Of a DNA stretch of 64,000 bases, positions 1 to 8,952 are shown piece after piece (position 1 is the first letter of the stretch; each line of letters begins with the position of its first letter). The stretch lies in the NCBI RefSeq assembly GCF_003254525.1, contig NZ_QFYS01000002.1, positions 62,001 through 126,000 of the forward strand, read 5' to 3'. A model generated the notes under the pieces. That model was not told the DNA's origin, made no database searches, and worked only from the letters and a program-made list of their open reading frames with translations. Both the position numbers and the translations under genes were made by a program. The DNA is from Phenylobacterium kunshanense. Lineage in GTDB: Bacteria > Pseudomonadota > Alphaproteobacteria > Caulobacterales > Caulobacteraceae.

Positions 1-1461
<1,461 letters not shown>

Positions 1462-1552
1462 GGCGGAGTACGAGCTGTGATCATGGGGCGGCTGCAGCGA
1501 TGCGGCCGCCCTTTTCGTTGGCGGCGCACGCCCCCGGGCTTACCCTGGCCGC

Positions 1553-2221
1553 ATGAAGATCGTCACCCTCGTCGCCGCCCTCACCGCCTTCGGGCTTACC
1601 GGGACCGCGGCCGCCCAGGACCCCGTCGGCGACTGGATCGGCAAGGTCGTCACGCCGGGCGGGATCGAACTGACCCTTGCCGCGCACATCCGCAAGGCCC
1701 CCGACGGACGGCTGGAGGGCTACGCCGAGAGCCCCGACCAGTCGACCGTCGCCCTGGCCATGGCCGACGTGACGGCCGAGGACGGCGCGCTCAGTTTCGA
1801 GATGCCGCTGGTGCGGGCGAAGTTCGCGGGCAGATGGGACGACGGCGCCTGGGTGGGCGCGCTCACCCAGAACGGCGCGGACATGCCTCTACGGCTGACG
1901 CCGGGGCTTCCACCGGCGCGGCCGGTCGTCTCGGGCCTGGACGGCGCCTGGGCCGGTGTCATCGCGGCGCCCCAGGGCGAACTGCGCATCCAGCTCGATG
2001 TGAAGACCGACGCCGCAGGGACCCTGGCGCTGTTCCGGAGCCCAGACCAGAGCCCCTTGCCGCTGGTGGCCCAGCTCTCCCGCAAAGCCGAGAACGTCAC
2101 CTTCGAGCTGCGTGGCATCGGCGAGTTCGAGGGGGCGTTGTCGGCCGACGGCGGGACGTTGGACGGCCGGTGGCGCCAGGGCGGCGCCGTCCTGCCGCTG
2201 ACGCTCCGGAAGGGCGGCTGA
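1553..2221 (+). CDS. Secreted protein with two tandem ~95-residue repeats, function unknown
   Basis: The 222-residue product starts with a clear signal peptide (MKIVTLVAALTAFGLTGTAAAQ), so the mature protein should be periplasmic. It consists of two related repeats, about residues 24-118 and 130-221. Each has a GxWxG start, a conserved SPDQS segment, and a closing G-W/R-x-x-G-x-x-LPLxL strand pattern. The pattern resembles the small beta domain found in front of some alpha/beta hydrolases, but no hydrolase domain or catalytic motif is present. It lies between ftsH and folP on the same strand. The function is not known, and the domain comparison is from memory. Confidence 0.8.
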   Translation: MKIVTLVAALTAFGLTGTAAAQDPVGDWIGKVVTPGGIELTLAAHIRKAPDGRLEGYAESPDQSTVALAMADVTAEDGALSFEMPLVRAKFAGRWDDGAWVGALTQNGADMPLRLTPGLPPARPVVSGLDGAWAGVIAAPQGELRIQLDVKTDAAGTLALFRSPDQSPLPLVAQLSRKAENVTFELRGIGEFEGALSADGGTLDGRWRQGGAVLPLTLRKGG

Positions 2222-2240
2222 TCCCGCGCCAGGCGCCGCC

Positions 2241-3077
2241 ATGAGCATTTCCCGCCAGATCGACCGGCCCCGGGTCATGGGGATCGTGAACGCCACCCCC
2301 GACAGCTTCTCGGACGGCGGCCGGTTCCTCGCGCCCGCGGCGGCCCTGGACCACGCGCGCCGCCTGATCGCGGAAGGGGCCGACATCCTGGACCTGGGCG
2401 CGGAGTCCACCCGGCCGGGCGCCGACCCCGTCCCGGCCGAGGTGGAGATCGAACGCCTGGTCCCTCTCGTCGCCGCGATCCGCGCGGAGAGCGACGTGGC
2501 CATTTCGGTGGACACCATGAAGCCGCAGGTGGCCCGCGCCACGATGGCCGCCGGCGCCACCATCTGGAACGACGTCACCGCTTTGAACCATGCGCCTGAA
2601 AGCCAAGCCGTCGCCGCCGAGCTGGGCTGCGACGTCGTGCTGATGCACATGCAGGGCGAACCTCGCACCATGCAGCACGAGCCTCGCTACGACGATGTGC
2701 TTGGCGAGGTGACCGCATTCCTGGAGGCGCGGGCCGAGGCGGCCATGGGTGCGGGAGTCTCCCGCGACCGCATCTGGCTGGATCCGGGCATCGGCTTCGG
2801 CAAGCACATGCTGGAACACAACCTTCCCCTGCTGGCCGGCCTGGACCGGATCGCGGCGCTGGGTTTCCCGGTCCTCCTGGGCGCCAGCCGCAAACGCTTC
2901 ATTGGCGCCCTCAGCGGCGACGCGCCGCCCGATCGGCGTCTTGGAGGCTCCATCGCGGCCGCCCTGGCCGGCGCCGAAGCCGGTGTGGCCGCCGTGCGCG
3001 TGCATGACGTGGCCGAGACCGTCCAGGCGCTCGCGGTCTGGGCCGCGATCCGCGGGGCGCGGCCCACCGCGCCCTGA
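2241..3077 (+). CDS. folP: Dihydropteroate synthase
   Basis: FolP condenses 6-hydroxymethyl-dihydropterin diphosphate with p-aminobenzoate to give dihydropteroate in folate synthesis; it is the sulfonamide target. The 278-residue length is normal for the family. Diagnostic blocks appear in order: GIVNATPDSFSDGG near the N-terminus, LDLGAESTRPGAD, the WNDVTAL segment, VLMHMQGEPRTMQ, DPGIGFGKHMLEHN, GASRKRFIG, and the C-terminal VRVHDVAET. The ATG lies 19 bases after the stop of the upstream secreted-protein gene, so co-transcription is likely. Confidence 0.96.
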   Translation: MSISRQIDRPRVMGIVNATPDSFSDGGRFLAPAAALDHARRLIAEGADILDLGAESTRPGADPVPAEVEIERLVPLVAAIRAESDVAISVDTMKPQVARATMAAGATIWNDVTALNHAPESQAVAAELGCDVVLMHMQGEPRTMQHEPRYDDVLGEVTAFLEARAEAAMGAGVSRDRIWLDPGIGFGKHMLEHNLPLLAGLDRIAALGFPVLLGASRKRFIGALSGDAPPDRRLGGSIAAALAGAEAGVAAVRVHDVAETVQALAVWAAIRGARPTAP

Positions 3078-3086
3078 TCCACGCCG

Positions 3087-3302
3087 TCAGGCGATGATGT
3101 CGGGGTTCAGGAAGTCCTCGATCCTGGCCATCTCGTCCTTGAGCGCCAGCTTCTTGCGCTTCAGCCGGCCGATGACGATCAGGTCCGGCACGGAGACCGA
3201 GGTCAGGGCGTTGATGGCGGCGTCCAGGTCAGCGTGGTCCTGCCGCAGATCGGCAAGACGCGCCTCGAGAGCTTCCTCGGTGAAAGTCGAATAGTCGATC
3301 AT
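3087..3302 (-). CDS. DUF465 (YdcH-like) small protein
   Basis: This 71-residue acidic and basic helical protein fits DUF465, recognised by a central LKRKKLALKDEMARIE-type helix. Molecular function is unknown for the family. It is the last gene of a minus-strand group (ubiX, TIGR02444 protein, this gene). A second DUF465 protein is encoded on the opposite strand at 4495-4668, upstream of ubiX. The gene ends 9 bases from the convergent folP gene. Confidence 0.85.
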   Translation of the reverse strand: MIDYSTFTEEALEARLADLRQDHADLDAAINALTSVSVPDLIVIGRLKRKKLALKDEMARIEDFLNPDIIA

Positions 3303-3314
3303 GGGCAGGCCATC

Positions 3315-3758
3315 CTAACCGAGCGCCGCGGCCAGTTGAGCCAGGGCGTCGGCCGGAGCCGGAGTCCCCCAGGCCGCCGAGGCCGCCATCAGCGCGTCCA
3401 GCGCGTGCGCCCCGGACTGTCGGCGGGTCAGGCCCTCCAGCGTCTCCAGCAACAGCCGCTCGGCGGCGAGCTCCACAGCCTTCACGTCCTCGCGGAACGA
3501 CAGGCGCGCATCGTCGTCGACGGGCGGCAGCGGCGCCTTCAGGGTCCGGCGCACTTGGCGCAGGGGGACCAGCGCCGCCTGGTCCCAGGCGCGCGCGGCC
3601 TCCGCGGCGCGCGACAGCAAGGCGGAATCCTTGGTCTCGGCATGGACCGCCCACAACAGCAGGGAGACGTTCTGGCCATGCTCGTCCTGCAACTTCAGGC
3701 AGGCCTCGGGCACGCCCGGCCGCGCATAAGCCTCCAGCGCCCATTCCCAGATCGCCAC
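3315..3758 (-). CDS. TIGR02444-family protein (DUF2390)
   Basis: The 147-residue protein begins with the family signature WEWALEAYARPGV followed by ACLKLQDEHGQNV and LLLWAVHAE. Function is unknown. The start is GTG at 3758, one base after the ubiX stop, so translation is probably coupled to ubiX. The C-terminus is Ala-rich. The assignment rests on the strong N-terminal motif. Confidence 0.85.
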   Translation of the reverse strand: MAIWEWALEAYARPGVPEACLKLQDEHGQNVSLLLWAVHAETKDSALLSRAAEAARAWDQAALVPLRQVRRTLKAPLPPVDDDARLSFREDVKAVELAAERLLLETLEGLTRRQSGAHALDALMAASAAWGTPAPADALAQLAAALG

Positions 3759-3759
3759 G

Positions 3760-4368
3760 TCAGCCTTCGCCCTTCAACGTCGTCCCAAGAGACGGGATGT
3801 CCTCGCCCCAGCGTTTAACCGGCGCCCATGACAGTCCGAAGAGGTCGAGCGCCCGGCCGACCGACTGGTCCACCATCTCCTCAAGGCTCTGCGGCCGGGC
3901 GTAGAAGGCCGGCATCGGCGGCGCGATCACGGCGCCCATCTCCGCGAGCCGCACCATGGTGCGCAGGTGGCCGAGGTGCAGGGGGCTCTCGCGCACCATC
4001 AGCACCAGCGGACGGCGCTCCTTCAGGGTCACGTCGGCGGCGCGGGTCAGGAGGGAAGCGGTCACGCCGGTAGCGATCTCGCTCATCGTCCGCACGGAAC
4101 AGGGCGCGACGATCATCCCAAGCGTCTGGAAGGAGCCGGACGAGATCGAGGCGCCGATGTCGCCCGCCTTGTGAACCACATCGGCGCGGGCCTGGACGTC
4201 GGCGACCGACAGCGCCGTCTCCTGGCTGAGCGTCAGGACAGACGCCCGGCTCATCACCAGGTGGCTCTCCACGCTCAGGTCGCGGCACGCGTCGAGCGCA
4301 CGCAGGCCATAGGCGATCCCGGACGCGCCCGAGACGCCGACGATGAGCCGCGGCCTGTCTCCTGCCAT
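3760..4368 (-). CDS. ubiX: UbiX-family flavin prenyltransferase
   Basis: UbiX prenylates FMN to make prenyl-FMN, the cofactor of the UbiD decarboxylase in ubiquinone synthesis. The 202-residue length fits. Seen motifs are the N-terminal VGVSGASGIAYGLRAL, the central SGSFQTLGMIVAPCSVRTMSEIATG, and PLVLMVRESPLHLGHLRTM with VIAPPMPAFYARP. It is the first gene of the minus-strand trio. The COQ9-family gene at 5525, another ubiquinone-linked family, lies about 1.2 kb away. Confidence 0.95.
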   Translation of the reverse strand: MAGDRPRLIVGVSGASGIAYGLRALDACRDLSVESHLVMSRASVLTLSQETALSVADVQARADVVHKAGDIGASISSGSFQTLGMIVAPCSVRTMSEIATGVTASLLTRAADVTLKERRPLVLMVRESPLHLGHLRTMVRLAEMGAVIAPPMPAFYARPQSLEEMVDQSVGRALDLFGLSWAPVKRWGEDIPSLGTTLKGEG

Positions 4369-4494
4369 CAGACGCCCCCAACAATCCCCGTGGCCATGCG
4401 GTTCGCGAGCCAGGGTGCAAACATATGTGATCTGACAGCCGCGGGAAGCGGGTGTTCACTGATATGTCGTCAAAACGAGAGGAGGCTCTTCGCC

Positions 4495-4668
4495 ATGGCG
4501 CTAGATGCCCGGATCCGCGAGCTCGGATCCCGCCACCAGTCCCTGGAACAGGCCATCCAGGACGAGATGCGCAGGCCCTACGCCGATGACCTCAAGCTCC
4601 GAGCGCTGAAGCGACAGAAGCTCAAGCTCAAGGAAGAGATCGAAGCCCTTCGCGAAAAGCTGCACTGA
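4495..4668 (+). CDS. Small DUF465 (YdcH-like) protein, 57 aa
   Basis: A short gene with a good ribosome-binding site (AGAGGAGG at about 4477-4484) before ATG 4495. The 57-residue product carries the DUF465 helix LRALKRQKLKLKEEIEALRE and is a shorter paralogue of the 71-residue protein at 3087-3302. It transcribes away from ubiX and ends at a strong bidirectional hairpin. The frame is open much further upstream, but that part is antisense to ubiX and the RBS marks the true start. Confidence 0.85.
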   Translation: MALDARIRELGSRHQSLEQAIQDEMRRPYADDLKLRALKRQKLKLKEEIEALREKLH

Positions 4669-4673
4669 CAAGG

Positions 4674-4702
4674 ACGCCCTCCCCGCCATGGGGAGGGCGT
4701 TT
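4674..4702. terminator. Bidirectional intrinsic terminator between convergent genes
   Basis: A perfect 11-bp inverted repeat (ACGCCCTCCCC / GGGGAGGGCGT) with a 5-base loop is followed by a short T run. It sits between the DUF465 gene (+) and trcR (-), which converge here. It is the clearest terminator-like hairpin in the window. Confidence 0.85.
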
Positions 4703-4707
4703 CGCAT

Positions 4708-5385
4708 TCAGTCCTCGTCGCCCTCGTCGCCGAACTCTTCGGCGTAGGCGTTTTCCTGCGGCTCGACGGCTTCGGAGTCCTCGTACTGGCCGACTTCCGA
4801 GGCCGGGCGCAGGGTCGCGCCCTCGGGATCGACGACGCCGCGGCGCGCGTCGTCCTTGGCCTTCTTGTCAGCCGCCTTCCTGACCACCGCGTCCAGTTCG
4901 AGCTGGGTGGCGAGGCCGAGGGTCACTGGATCGACCGGCTTGATATTGGCCGAGTTCCAGTGCTGGCGGTTGCGCACCTGGTCGATGGTGGCCTTGGTGG
5001 TGCCCAGCAGGCGGGCCACCTGGCTGTCCGGCACTTCCGGGTGGTTGCGCAGGAACCAGGCGATGGCGTCCGGGCGATCCTGGCGGCGCGACACGGGCGT
5101 GTAGCGCGGGCCCTTCTTCACCGGCTTGAGCAGCTCGGCGTGCCGGCTCTTCTGGGCCTTCATGCGGTAGCTGGCGTTCTTCTCGGCCGCGTCAAGCTCT
5201 TCGCGGTTGAGCTGTCCGTTGGCGATCGGGTCGGCGCCGCGAATGTCGCGCGCCACCTCGCCGTCGGCGATGCCCTTCACCTCGAGCGGGTGCAGGCCGC
5301 AGAAGTCCGCGATCTGGTCGAAGGTGAGCGAGGTGTTGTCGACCAGCCAGACAGCGGTCGCCTTGGGCATCAGGATCTGGGTCAT
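4708..5385 (-). CDS. trcR: TrcR-family cell-cycle transcriptional regulator (DUF1013)
   Basis: The 225-residue protein starts at MTQILMPKATAVWLVDNTSL. It contains DQIADFCGLHPLEVKGIADGE in the N-terminal part and a second helix-turn-helix-like segment, VARLLGTTKATIDQVRNR, in the middle. The family is alphaproteobacterial and is named cell cycle transcriptional regulator TrcR in databases. The C-terminal 30 residues are strongly acidic. The frame is open upstream of 5385, but that stretch is antisense to the COQ9 gene and the family start fits 5385. A GC-rich hairpin lies in its leader. Confidence 0.88.
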   Translation of the reverse strand: MTQILMPKATAVWLVDNTSLTFDQIADFCGLHPLEVKGIADGEVARDIRGADPIANGQLNREELDAAEKNASYRMKAQKSRHAELLKPVKKGPRYTPVSRRQDRPDAIAWFLRNHPEVPDSQVARLLGTTKATIDQVRNRQHWNSANIKPVDPVTLGLATQLELDAVVRKAADKKAKDDARRGVVDPEGATLRPASEVGQYEDSEAVEPQENAYAEEFGDEGDED

Positions 5386-5420
5386 GTTCTTGCCTCTGGG
5401 GCGTGGTCCGGAAACGAAGG

Positions 5421-5442
5421 CGCCCGGCCTTTCGGCCGGGCG
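5421..5442 (-). promoter_or_regulatory. Leader hairpin upstream of trcR (GAAA tetraloop)
   Basis: A perfect 9-bp inverted repeat (CGCCCGGCC / GGCCGGGCG) with a 4-base loop ends 35 bases before the trcR start codon. On the trcR-sense strand the loop reads GAAA, a stable GNRA tetraloop. No other minus-strand gene ends here, so it is either in the trcR 5' UTR or in its promoter. Role unknown. Confidence 0.6.
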
Positions 5443-5524
5443 GTGAGGATTTCCATATAGGCCTGTTACGCGCGACTGGAAACGGGATTGTTGCCGTAGG
5501 GCGTCCGCCGGTAAGCTGGAAGCC

Positions 5525-6181
5525 ATGACCACACCCGCGCAGGAATGGGCCGAGAAGGCCGAGCAGCAGCTTCTGGACGAGGCGCTGAAGCTCGTGCCCG
5601 CCCATGGCTGGACGTGGCGCATGACCAAGCTGGCGGGCAAGGCCGTGGGCATGTCCGACGGCGAGACTGAGCTCCTGGTCCCGCACGGACCCGCCGACCT
5701 CGCCGCCCTGCTCTCCCGCCGCCACGACGACCGTGCGCTTGCGGCCCTGGCCGACGTGCACGCCTCGAACCTGAAGATCCGCGAGCGCATTCGCCGGGCC
5801 GTCGAAGCCCGCCTGGACGCCGCCGCGCAGGACGAGCCGGCCACCCGCCGCTGGACCGGCTATCTGGCCCTGCCCCAGAACCTGGCCCTGGGCGCACGTC
5901 TCGCCTGGGAAAGCGCCGACGGCCTCTGGCGCTGGGCCGGCGACACGGCCACCGACGAGAACCACTACTCCAAGCGCCTGATCCTGGGCGGGATCCTGCA
6001 GGCGGCGACCGCCGTGCGGATCGCATCGGGCCGACAGGCCGCGCTGGAGTTCGTGGACCGACGGATCGACAACGTCATGGCCTTCGAGTCGTGGAAGGCG
6101 AAGACCAGGTTCCGGCCTCAGACCTGGCTGGCCGCCACCGCCCATGGCCTGGGTCAGGCGCGCTACGGGCGCGGGACCTAG
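5525..6181 (+). CDS. COQ9-family protein
   Basis: The 218-residue protein matches the COQ9 family, which supports ubiquinone synthesis by binding lipid and partner enzymes; related bacterial proteins are of less certain role. Diagnostic features are the TetR-like N-terminal helical part (LDEALKLVPAHGWTW, LAGKAVGMSDG), the central NLKIRERIRRAVEARL helix, and the C-terminal segment with AWESADGLWRWAGD and DENHYSKRLILGGIL. Its last 4 bases overlap the 3' end of purK on the other strand. Confidence 0.9.
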   Translation: MTTPAQEWAEKAEQQLLDEALKLVPAHGWTWRMTKLAGKAVGMSDGETELLVPHGPADLAALLSRRHDDRALAALADVHASNLKIRERIRRAVEARLDAAAQDEPATRRWTGYLALPQNLALGARLAWESADGLWRWAGDTATDENHYSKRLILGGILQAATAVRIASGRQAALEFVDRRIDNVMAFESWKAKTRFRPQTWLAATAHGLGQARYGRGT

Positions 6182-7257
6182 AGCGGCTTCACCTTGTTGA
6201 CGTGGCCCATCTTGCGGCCAGTCTTGGCTGCGCGCTTGCCATAGAGGTGGATGCGCGTCTCGGGCTCGTGCGCCAGCTTGGCCCACGTCTCCACCTCGTC
6301 GCCCAATAGGTTCAGCATTTCGACCCGGGCCCGCGCCGCCGTCGGGCCCAGCGGCCAGCCCGCCACAGCCCGGATATGCTGCTCGAACTGGTCGACCTCG
6401 CAGCCGTCCTGAGTCCAGTGGCCGCTGTTGTGCACCCGCGGCGCGATCTCGTTCACCAGCAGTTGGCCGTCCTTCATCTCGAACAGCTCGATGCCGATGA
6501 CGCCTACGTAGTTCAGGCCGTCGAGGACCCGCAGGGCGATCTTCTCGGCCTGCAGCGCCGTTTCCGCGCTGACCTGGGCCGGCGCGAGGCTGCGGCGCAG
6601 CACGCCATGCTCGTGGTGGTTCTCAGCCAGCGGGTAGACCGCCGTCGCCCCATCGCGGCCGCGGGCGGCGATGATGGACAGCTCGCGCACGTACTCGGCC
6701 GGCGCCTCCAGGATCACGGGAACGCCGCCCAGCGCTTCAAAGGTGGCGGCCGCGTCGGCGACATGCTCGACCCACCGCTGACCCTTGCCGTCGTAGCCCT
6801 CGCGCCGGGTCTTCATCAGCAGGGGCGCGCCCATCTCCTGGGCGGCCGCCACAGCTTCGTCGGCGCTGTCGGCCGATGCAAAGGCCACGGTCGGCGCGCC
6901 GCTGGCGTTCAGGAACTGCTTCTCGGCCACGCGGTCCTGCGCCACCGACAGGGCGTCGGGGCCCGGCGCCACGACCGCGCCCATGGCCTCCAGCTTCAGC
7001 ACAGAGGCGGCGGGGACGTTCTCGAATTCATAGGTGATGACCTGGGCGACGGAGACGAGGTCGGCCAGGGCCGCGTCGTCGTCGTAGGCCGCCACGATCG
7101 TCCGGGCCGCGACCCGACCTGCCGGCGAGTCGGCGTCACGCTCCAGCACGGCCACGTCGAAGCCGAGCCGAGCCGCCGCCAGGGCCAGCATGCGGCCAAG
7201 CTGCCCCCCTCCCAGGATGCCGATGGTGGAGCCGGGCGGTAGCGGAAGGGTCGGCAT
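6178..7257 (-). CDS. purK: 5-(carboxyamino)imidazole ribonucleotide synthase
   Basis: PurK carboxylates aminoimidazole ribonucleotide with ATP and bicarbonate in purine synthesis. It has the normal length (359 residues) and an ATP-grasp fold: N-terminal GSTIGILGGGQLGRMLA, the LLMKTRREGYDGKGQ segment, and the C-terminal LLVNEIAPRVHNSGHWT block. It lies 11 bases downstream of purE and is presumably co-transcribed. The two enzymes act in sequence. Confidence 0.97.
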   Translation of the reverse strand: MPTLPLPPGSTIGILGGGQLGRMLALAAARLGFDVAVLERDADSPAGRVAARTIVAAYDDDAALADLVSVAQVITYEFENVPAASVLKLEAMGAVVAPGPDALSVAQDRVAEKQFLNASGAPTVAFASADSADEAVAAAQEMGAPLLMKTRREGYDGKGQRWVEHVADAAATFEALGGVPVILEAPAEYVRELSIIAARGRDGATAVYPLAENHHEHGVLRRSLAPAQVSAETALQAEKIALRVLDGLNYVGVIGIELFEMKDGQLLVNEIAPRVHNSGHWTQDGCEVDQFEQHIRAVAGWPLGPTAARARVEMLNLLGDEVETWAKLAHEPETRIHLYGKRAAKTGRKMGHVNKVKPL

Positions 7258-7268
7258 GGGTCTCTTAC

Positions 7269-7748
7269 CTACTCGACCGCCTCGGAGACGCTGGCGGTCT
7301 GCTGCGCGGCGAAGGCGGCCACCCGATCGGCGAGGCCCGCGTCCGAAAGCGCCAGGATGCGGGCGGCCATCAGGCCGGCGTTCTTCGCGCCCGCCTCCCC
7401 GATGGCGAGCGTCCCGACCGGGATACCGCCGGGCATCTGGACGATCGAGAGCAGGCTGTCCATGCCCTTGAGCGCCCGCGACTCGACTGGCACCCCCAGA
7501 ACGGGCAGGTCGGTGAGCGAGGCGGTCATGCCCGGCAGGTGGGCCGCGCCCCCGGCGCCGGCGATGATCACCTTGAACCCGGCCGCCTTGGCGCCCCTGG
7601 CGAACTCGTACATCCGCTCGGGCGTTCGGTGGGCCGAGACCACCTTGGCCTCGTAGGCGACGCCAAGCGCATCCAGCGCCTCGGCGGCGTGGCGCAGGAC
7701 GGGCCAGTCCGACCGGCTGCCCATGATGATGGCGACGGGCGCGCTCAT
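7269..7748 (-). CDS. purE: N5-carboxyaminoimidazole ribonucleotide mutase
   Basis: PurE moves the carboxyl group of N5-CAIR to C4 of the imidazole ring. The 159-residue protein has the family core: [11 protein letters not shown] at the N-terminus, [24 protein letters not shown], and [18 protein letters not shown] followed by [14 protein letters not shown]. It is the first gene of a purE-purK operon reading away from a GGDEF gene. Confidence 0.97.
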   Translation of the reverse strand: MSAPVAIIMGSRSDWPVLRHAAEALDALGVAYEAKVVSAHRTPERMYEFARGAKAAGFKVIIAGAGGAAHLPGMTASLTDLPVLGVPVESRALKGMDSLLSIVQMPGGIPVGTLAIGEAGAKNAGLMAARILALSDAGLADRVAAFAAQQTASVSEAVE

Positions 7749-7820
7749 GCGTACTGGATTCCTGCCTGTTCCCGGAAGGGCGCGGAGTATAGGCGCCGGT
7801 TTTGCAGGTACAACTCAGGA

Positions 7821-7840
7821 CGGTTAGATTCTCTTAACCG
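7821..7840. promoter_or_regulatory. Dyad CGGTTA-N8-TAACCG between purE and the GGDEF gene
   Basis: A perfect 6-bp inverted repeat with an 8-base spacer sits in an AT-rich stretch of the divergent purE/GGDEF intergenic region. The position suits an operator for either gene. The half-sites resemble TTAACC, which occurs in CtrA-type sites, but the spacing does not fit TTAA-N7-TTAA. The regulator is unknown. Confidence 0.4.
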
Positions 7841-7877
7841 CGGTAGCGTCGAATAATTTAACCTTTGCAGGAAGCCC

Positions 7878-8573
7878 ATGAAGGTCACCGGCGCCCGCAC
7901 CGAACCACTGTCCGCGCCGCGCCGCCGCGCCGGGGCCGCGCAGGCGGGCACGTCCATCTCCGCGCCGACCCGCGTGGACAGCGCGGCATTCCTGGGGATC
8001 TCGCGCGCCGAGATGACGCCCGCCGTCCAGCAGGCGATCGAGACCCTGTTGTCCGAGCTGGACGCCCTGCGGAACGAGGTGGCCCAGCTCAAGGGCCGCC
8101 TGGCGCGCGCCGAGGACCTGGCCGACCGCGACGCCCTTACCCCTTTGCTCAACCGACGCGCCTTCGTGCGGGAGCTGGGCAGGATCAGCGCGATGGGCGA
8201 CCGCTACGGTACGCCGGCGAGCCTCGTCTATTTCGACCTCGACGGCTTCAAGGCCATCAACGACCGCGAGGGCCATGCCGCCGGGGACGCGGCGCTCAAG
8301 GCCGTGGCCGAACGCCTGGTCGCCAACGTCCGCGAGGCCGACGTGGTGGCGCGCATGGGCGGCGACGAATTCGCCGTGATCCTGATGCACACCGATGGAG
8401 CGACCGCCCGTGCAAAGGCCGCGACGCTCGCCCAGGCCATCGCGGCCCCGCCGCATGGCGTCGCCTGCTCCTGGGGTGTCCGCGAGATCAGCGCCGACAG
8501 CGACGCCGAGACGCTGCTGGCGTCGGCCGACCAGGCGATGTTCGCCGCCAAGCGGGATCGCAGAACGGGCTGA
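7878..8573 (+). CDS. GGDEF-domain diguanylate cyclase with inhibitory site
   Basis: This 231-residue cytosolic protein should make cyclic di-GMP from two GTP. After a disordered Arg/Ala-rich stretch of about 45 residues, a coiled coil (about 50-82) leads into the GGDEF domain. That domain begins with DRDALTPLLNRRAF and has the metal/substrate segment YFDLDGFKAINDREGH. The catalytic GGDEF is intact at 161-165. An RxxD inhibitory site (READ, 152-155) sits exactly 5 residues ahead, the canonical I-site spacing, so product inhibition is expected. No sensory domain or membrane segment is present; the coiled coil probably drives dimerisation. Confidence 0.93.
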   Translation: MKVTGARTEPLSAPRRRAGAAQAGTSISAPTRVDSAAFLGISRAEMTPAVQQAIETLLSELDALRNEVAQLKGRLARAEDLADRDALTPLLNRRAFVRELGRISAMGDRYGTPASLVYFDLDGFKAINDREGHAAGDAALKAVAERLVANVREADVVARMGGDEFAVILMHTDGATARAKAATLAQAIAAPPHGVACSWGVREISADSDAETLLASADQAMFAAKRDRRTG

Positions 8574-8577
8574 CCCC

Positions 8578-8814
8578 CTATCCCCGTGCGGCTTTGACCC
8601 TGGGGTGGTCCCGCCACGCGGGCAGCGTGGCCATATAGGCCAACGTCGCCTGTTCGGCCGCCTCACGCGGACCGCCTCTCTCGCGCAGCTGCCAGTCCAC
8701 CATCCGGGCGAAACGGGTTTCGAAGTCCTGCAGGGCCCCCGTCTCATCGACGCAATACTGGCAATAGGGGCCAGTTTCGATGGGCATGCCGCAGCTCTCG
8801 CACTTGTGGGCCAT
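8578..8814 (-). CDS. Zinc-ribbon protein, 78 aa
   Basis: The short protein opens with HKCESCGMPIETGPYCQYC, two CxxC pairs that form a zinc ribbon like the putative zf-ribbon_2 domain. A helical tail follows (FARMVDWQLRER, then an Ala-rich helix). Function unknown. The start at 8814 places the first cysteine pair at the N-terminus, as is usual. It is transcribed divergently from thiD and converges with the GGDEF gene, with only 4 bases between the two stops. Confidence 0.75.
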   Translation of the reverse strand: MAHKCESCGMPIETGPYCQYCVDETGALQDFETRFARMVDWQLRERGGPREAAEQATLAYMATLPAWRDHPRVKAARG

Positions 8815-8952
8815 GGGTCGGGTCTCTCCATCTTGAATGTCTGGACGCGGCGAGCGGCGAAGACCTGCGGATCCATGCGCCCAAGCTCGCCGGTTGGGGA
8901 TCGTTCGTAAATCCCGATGCAATCGCGCGCGCCGCGGGCTACCCCATGGGCC

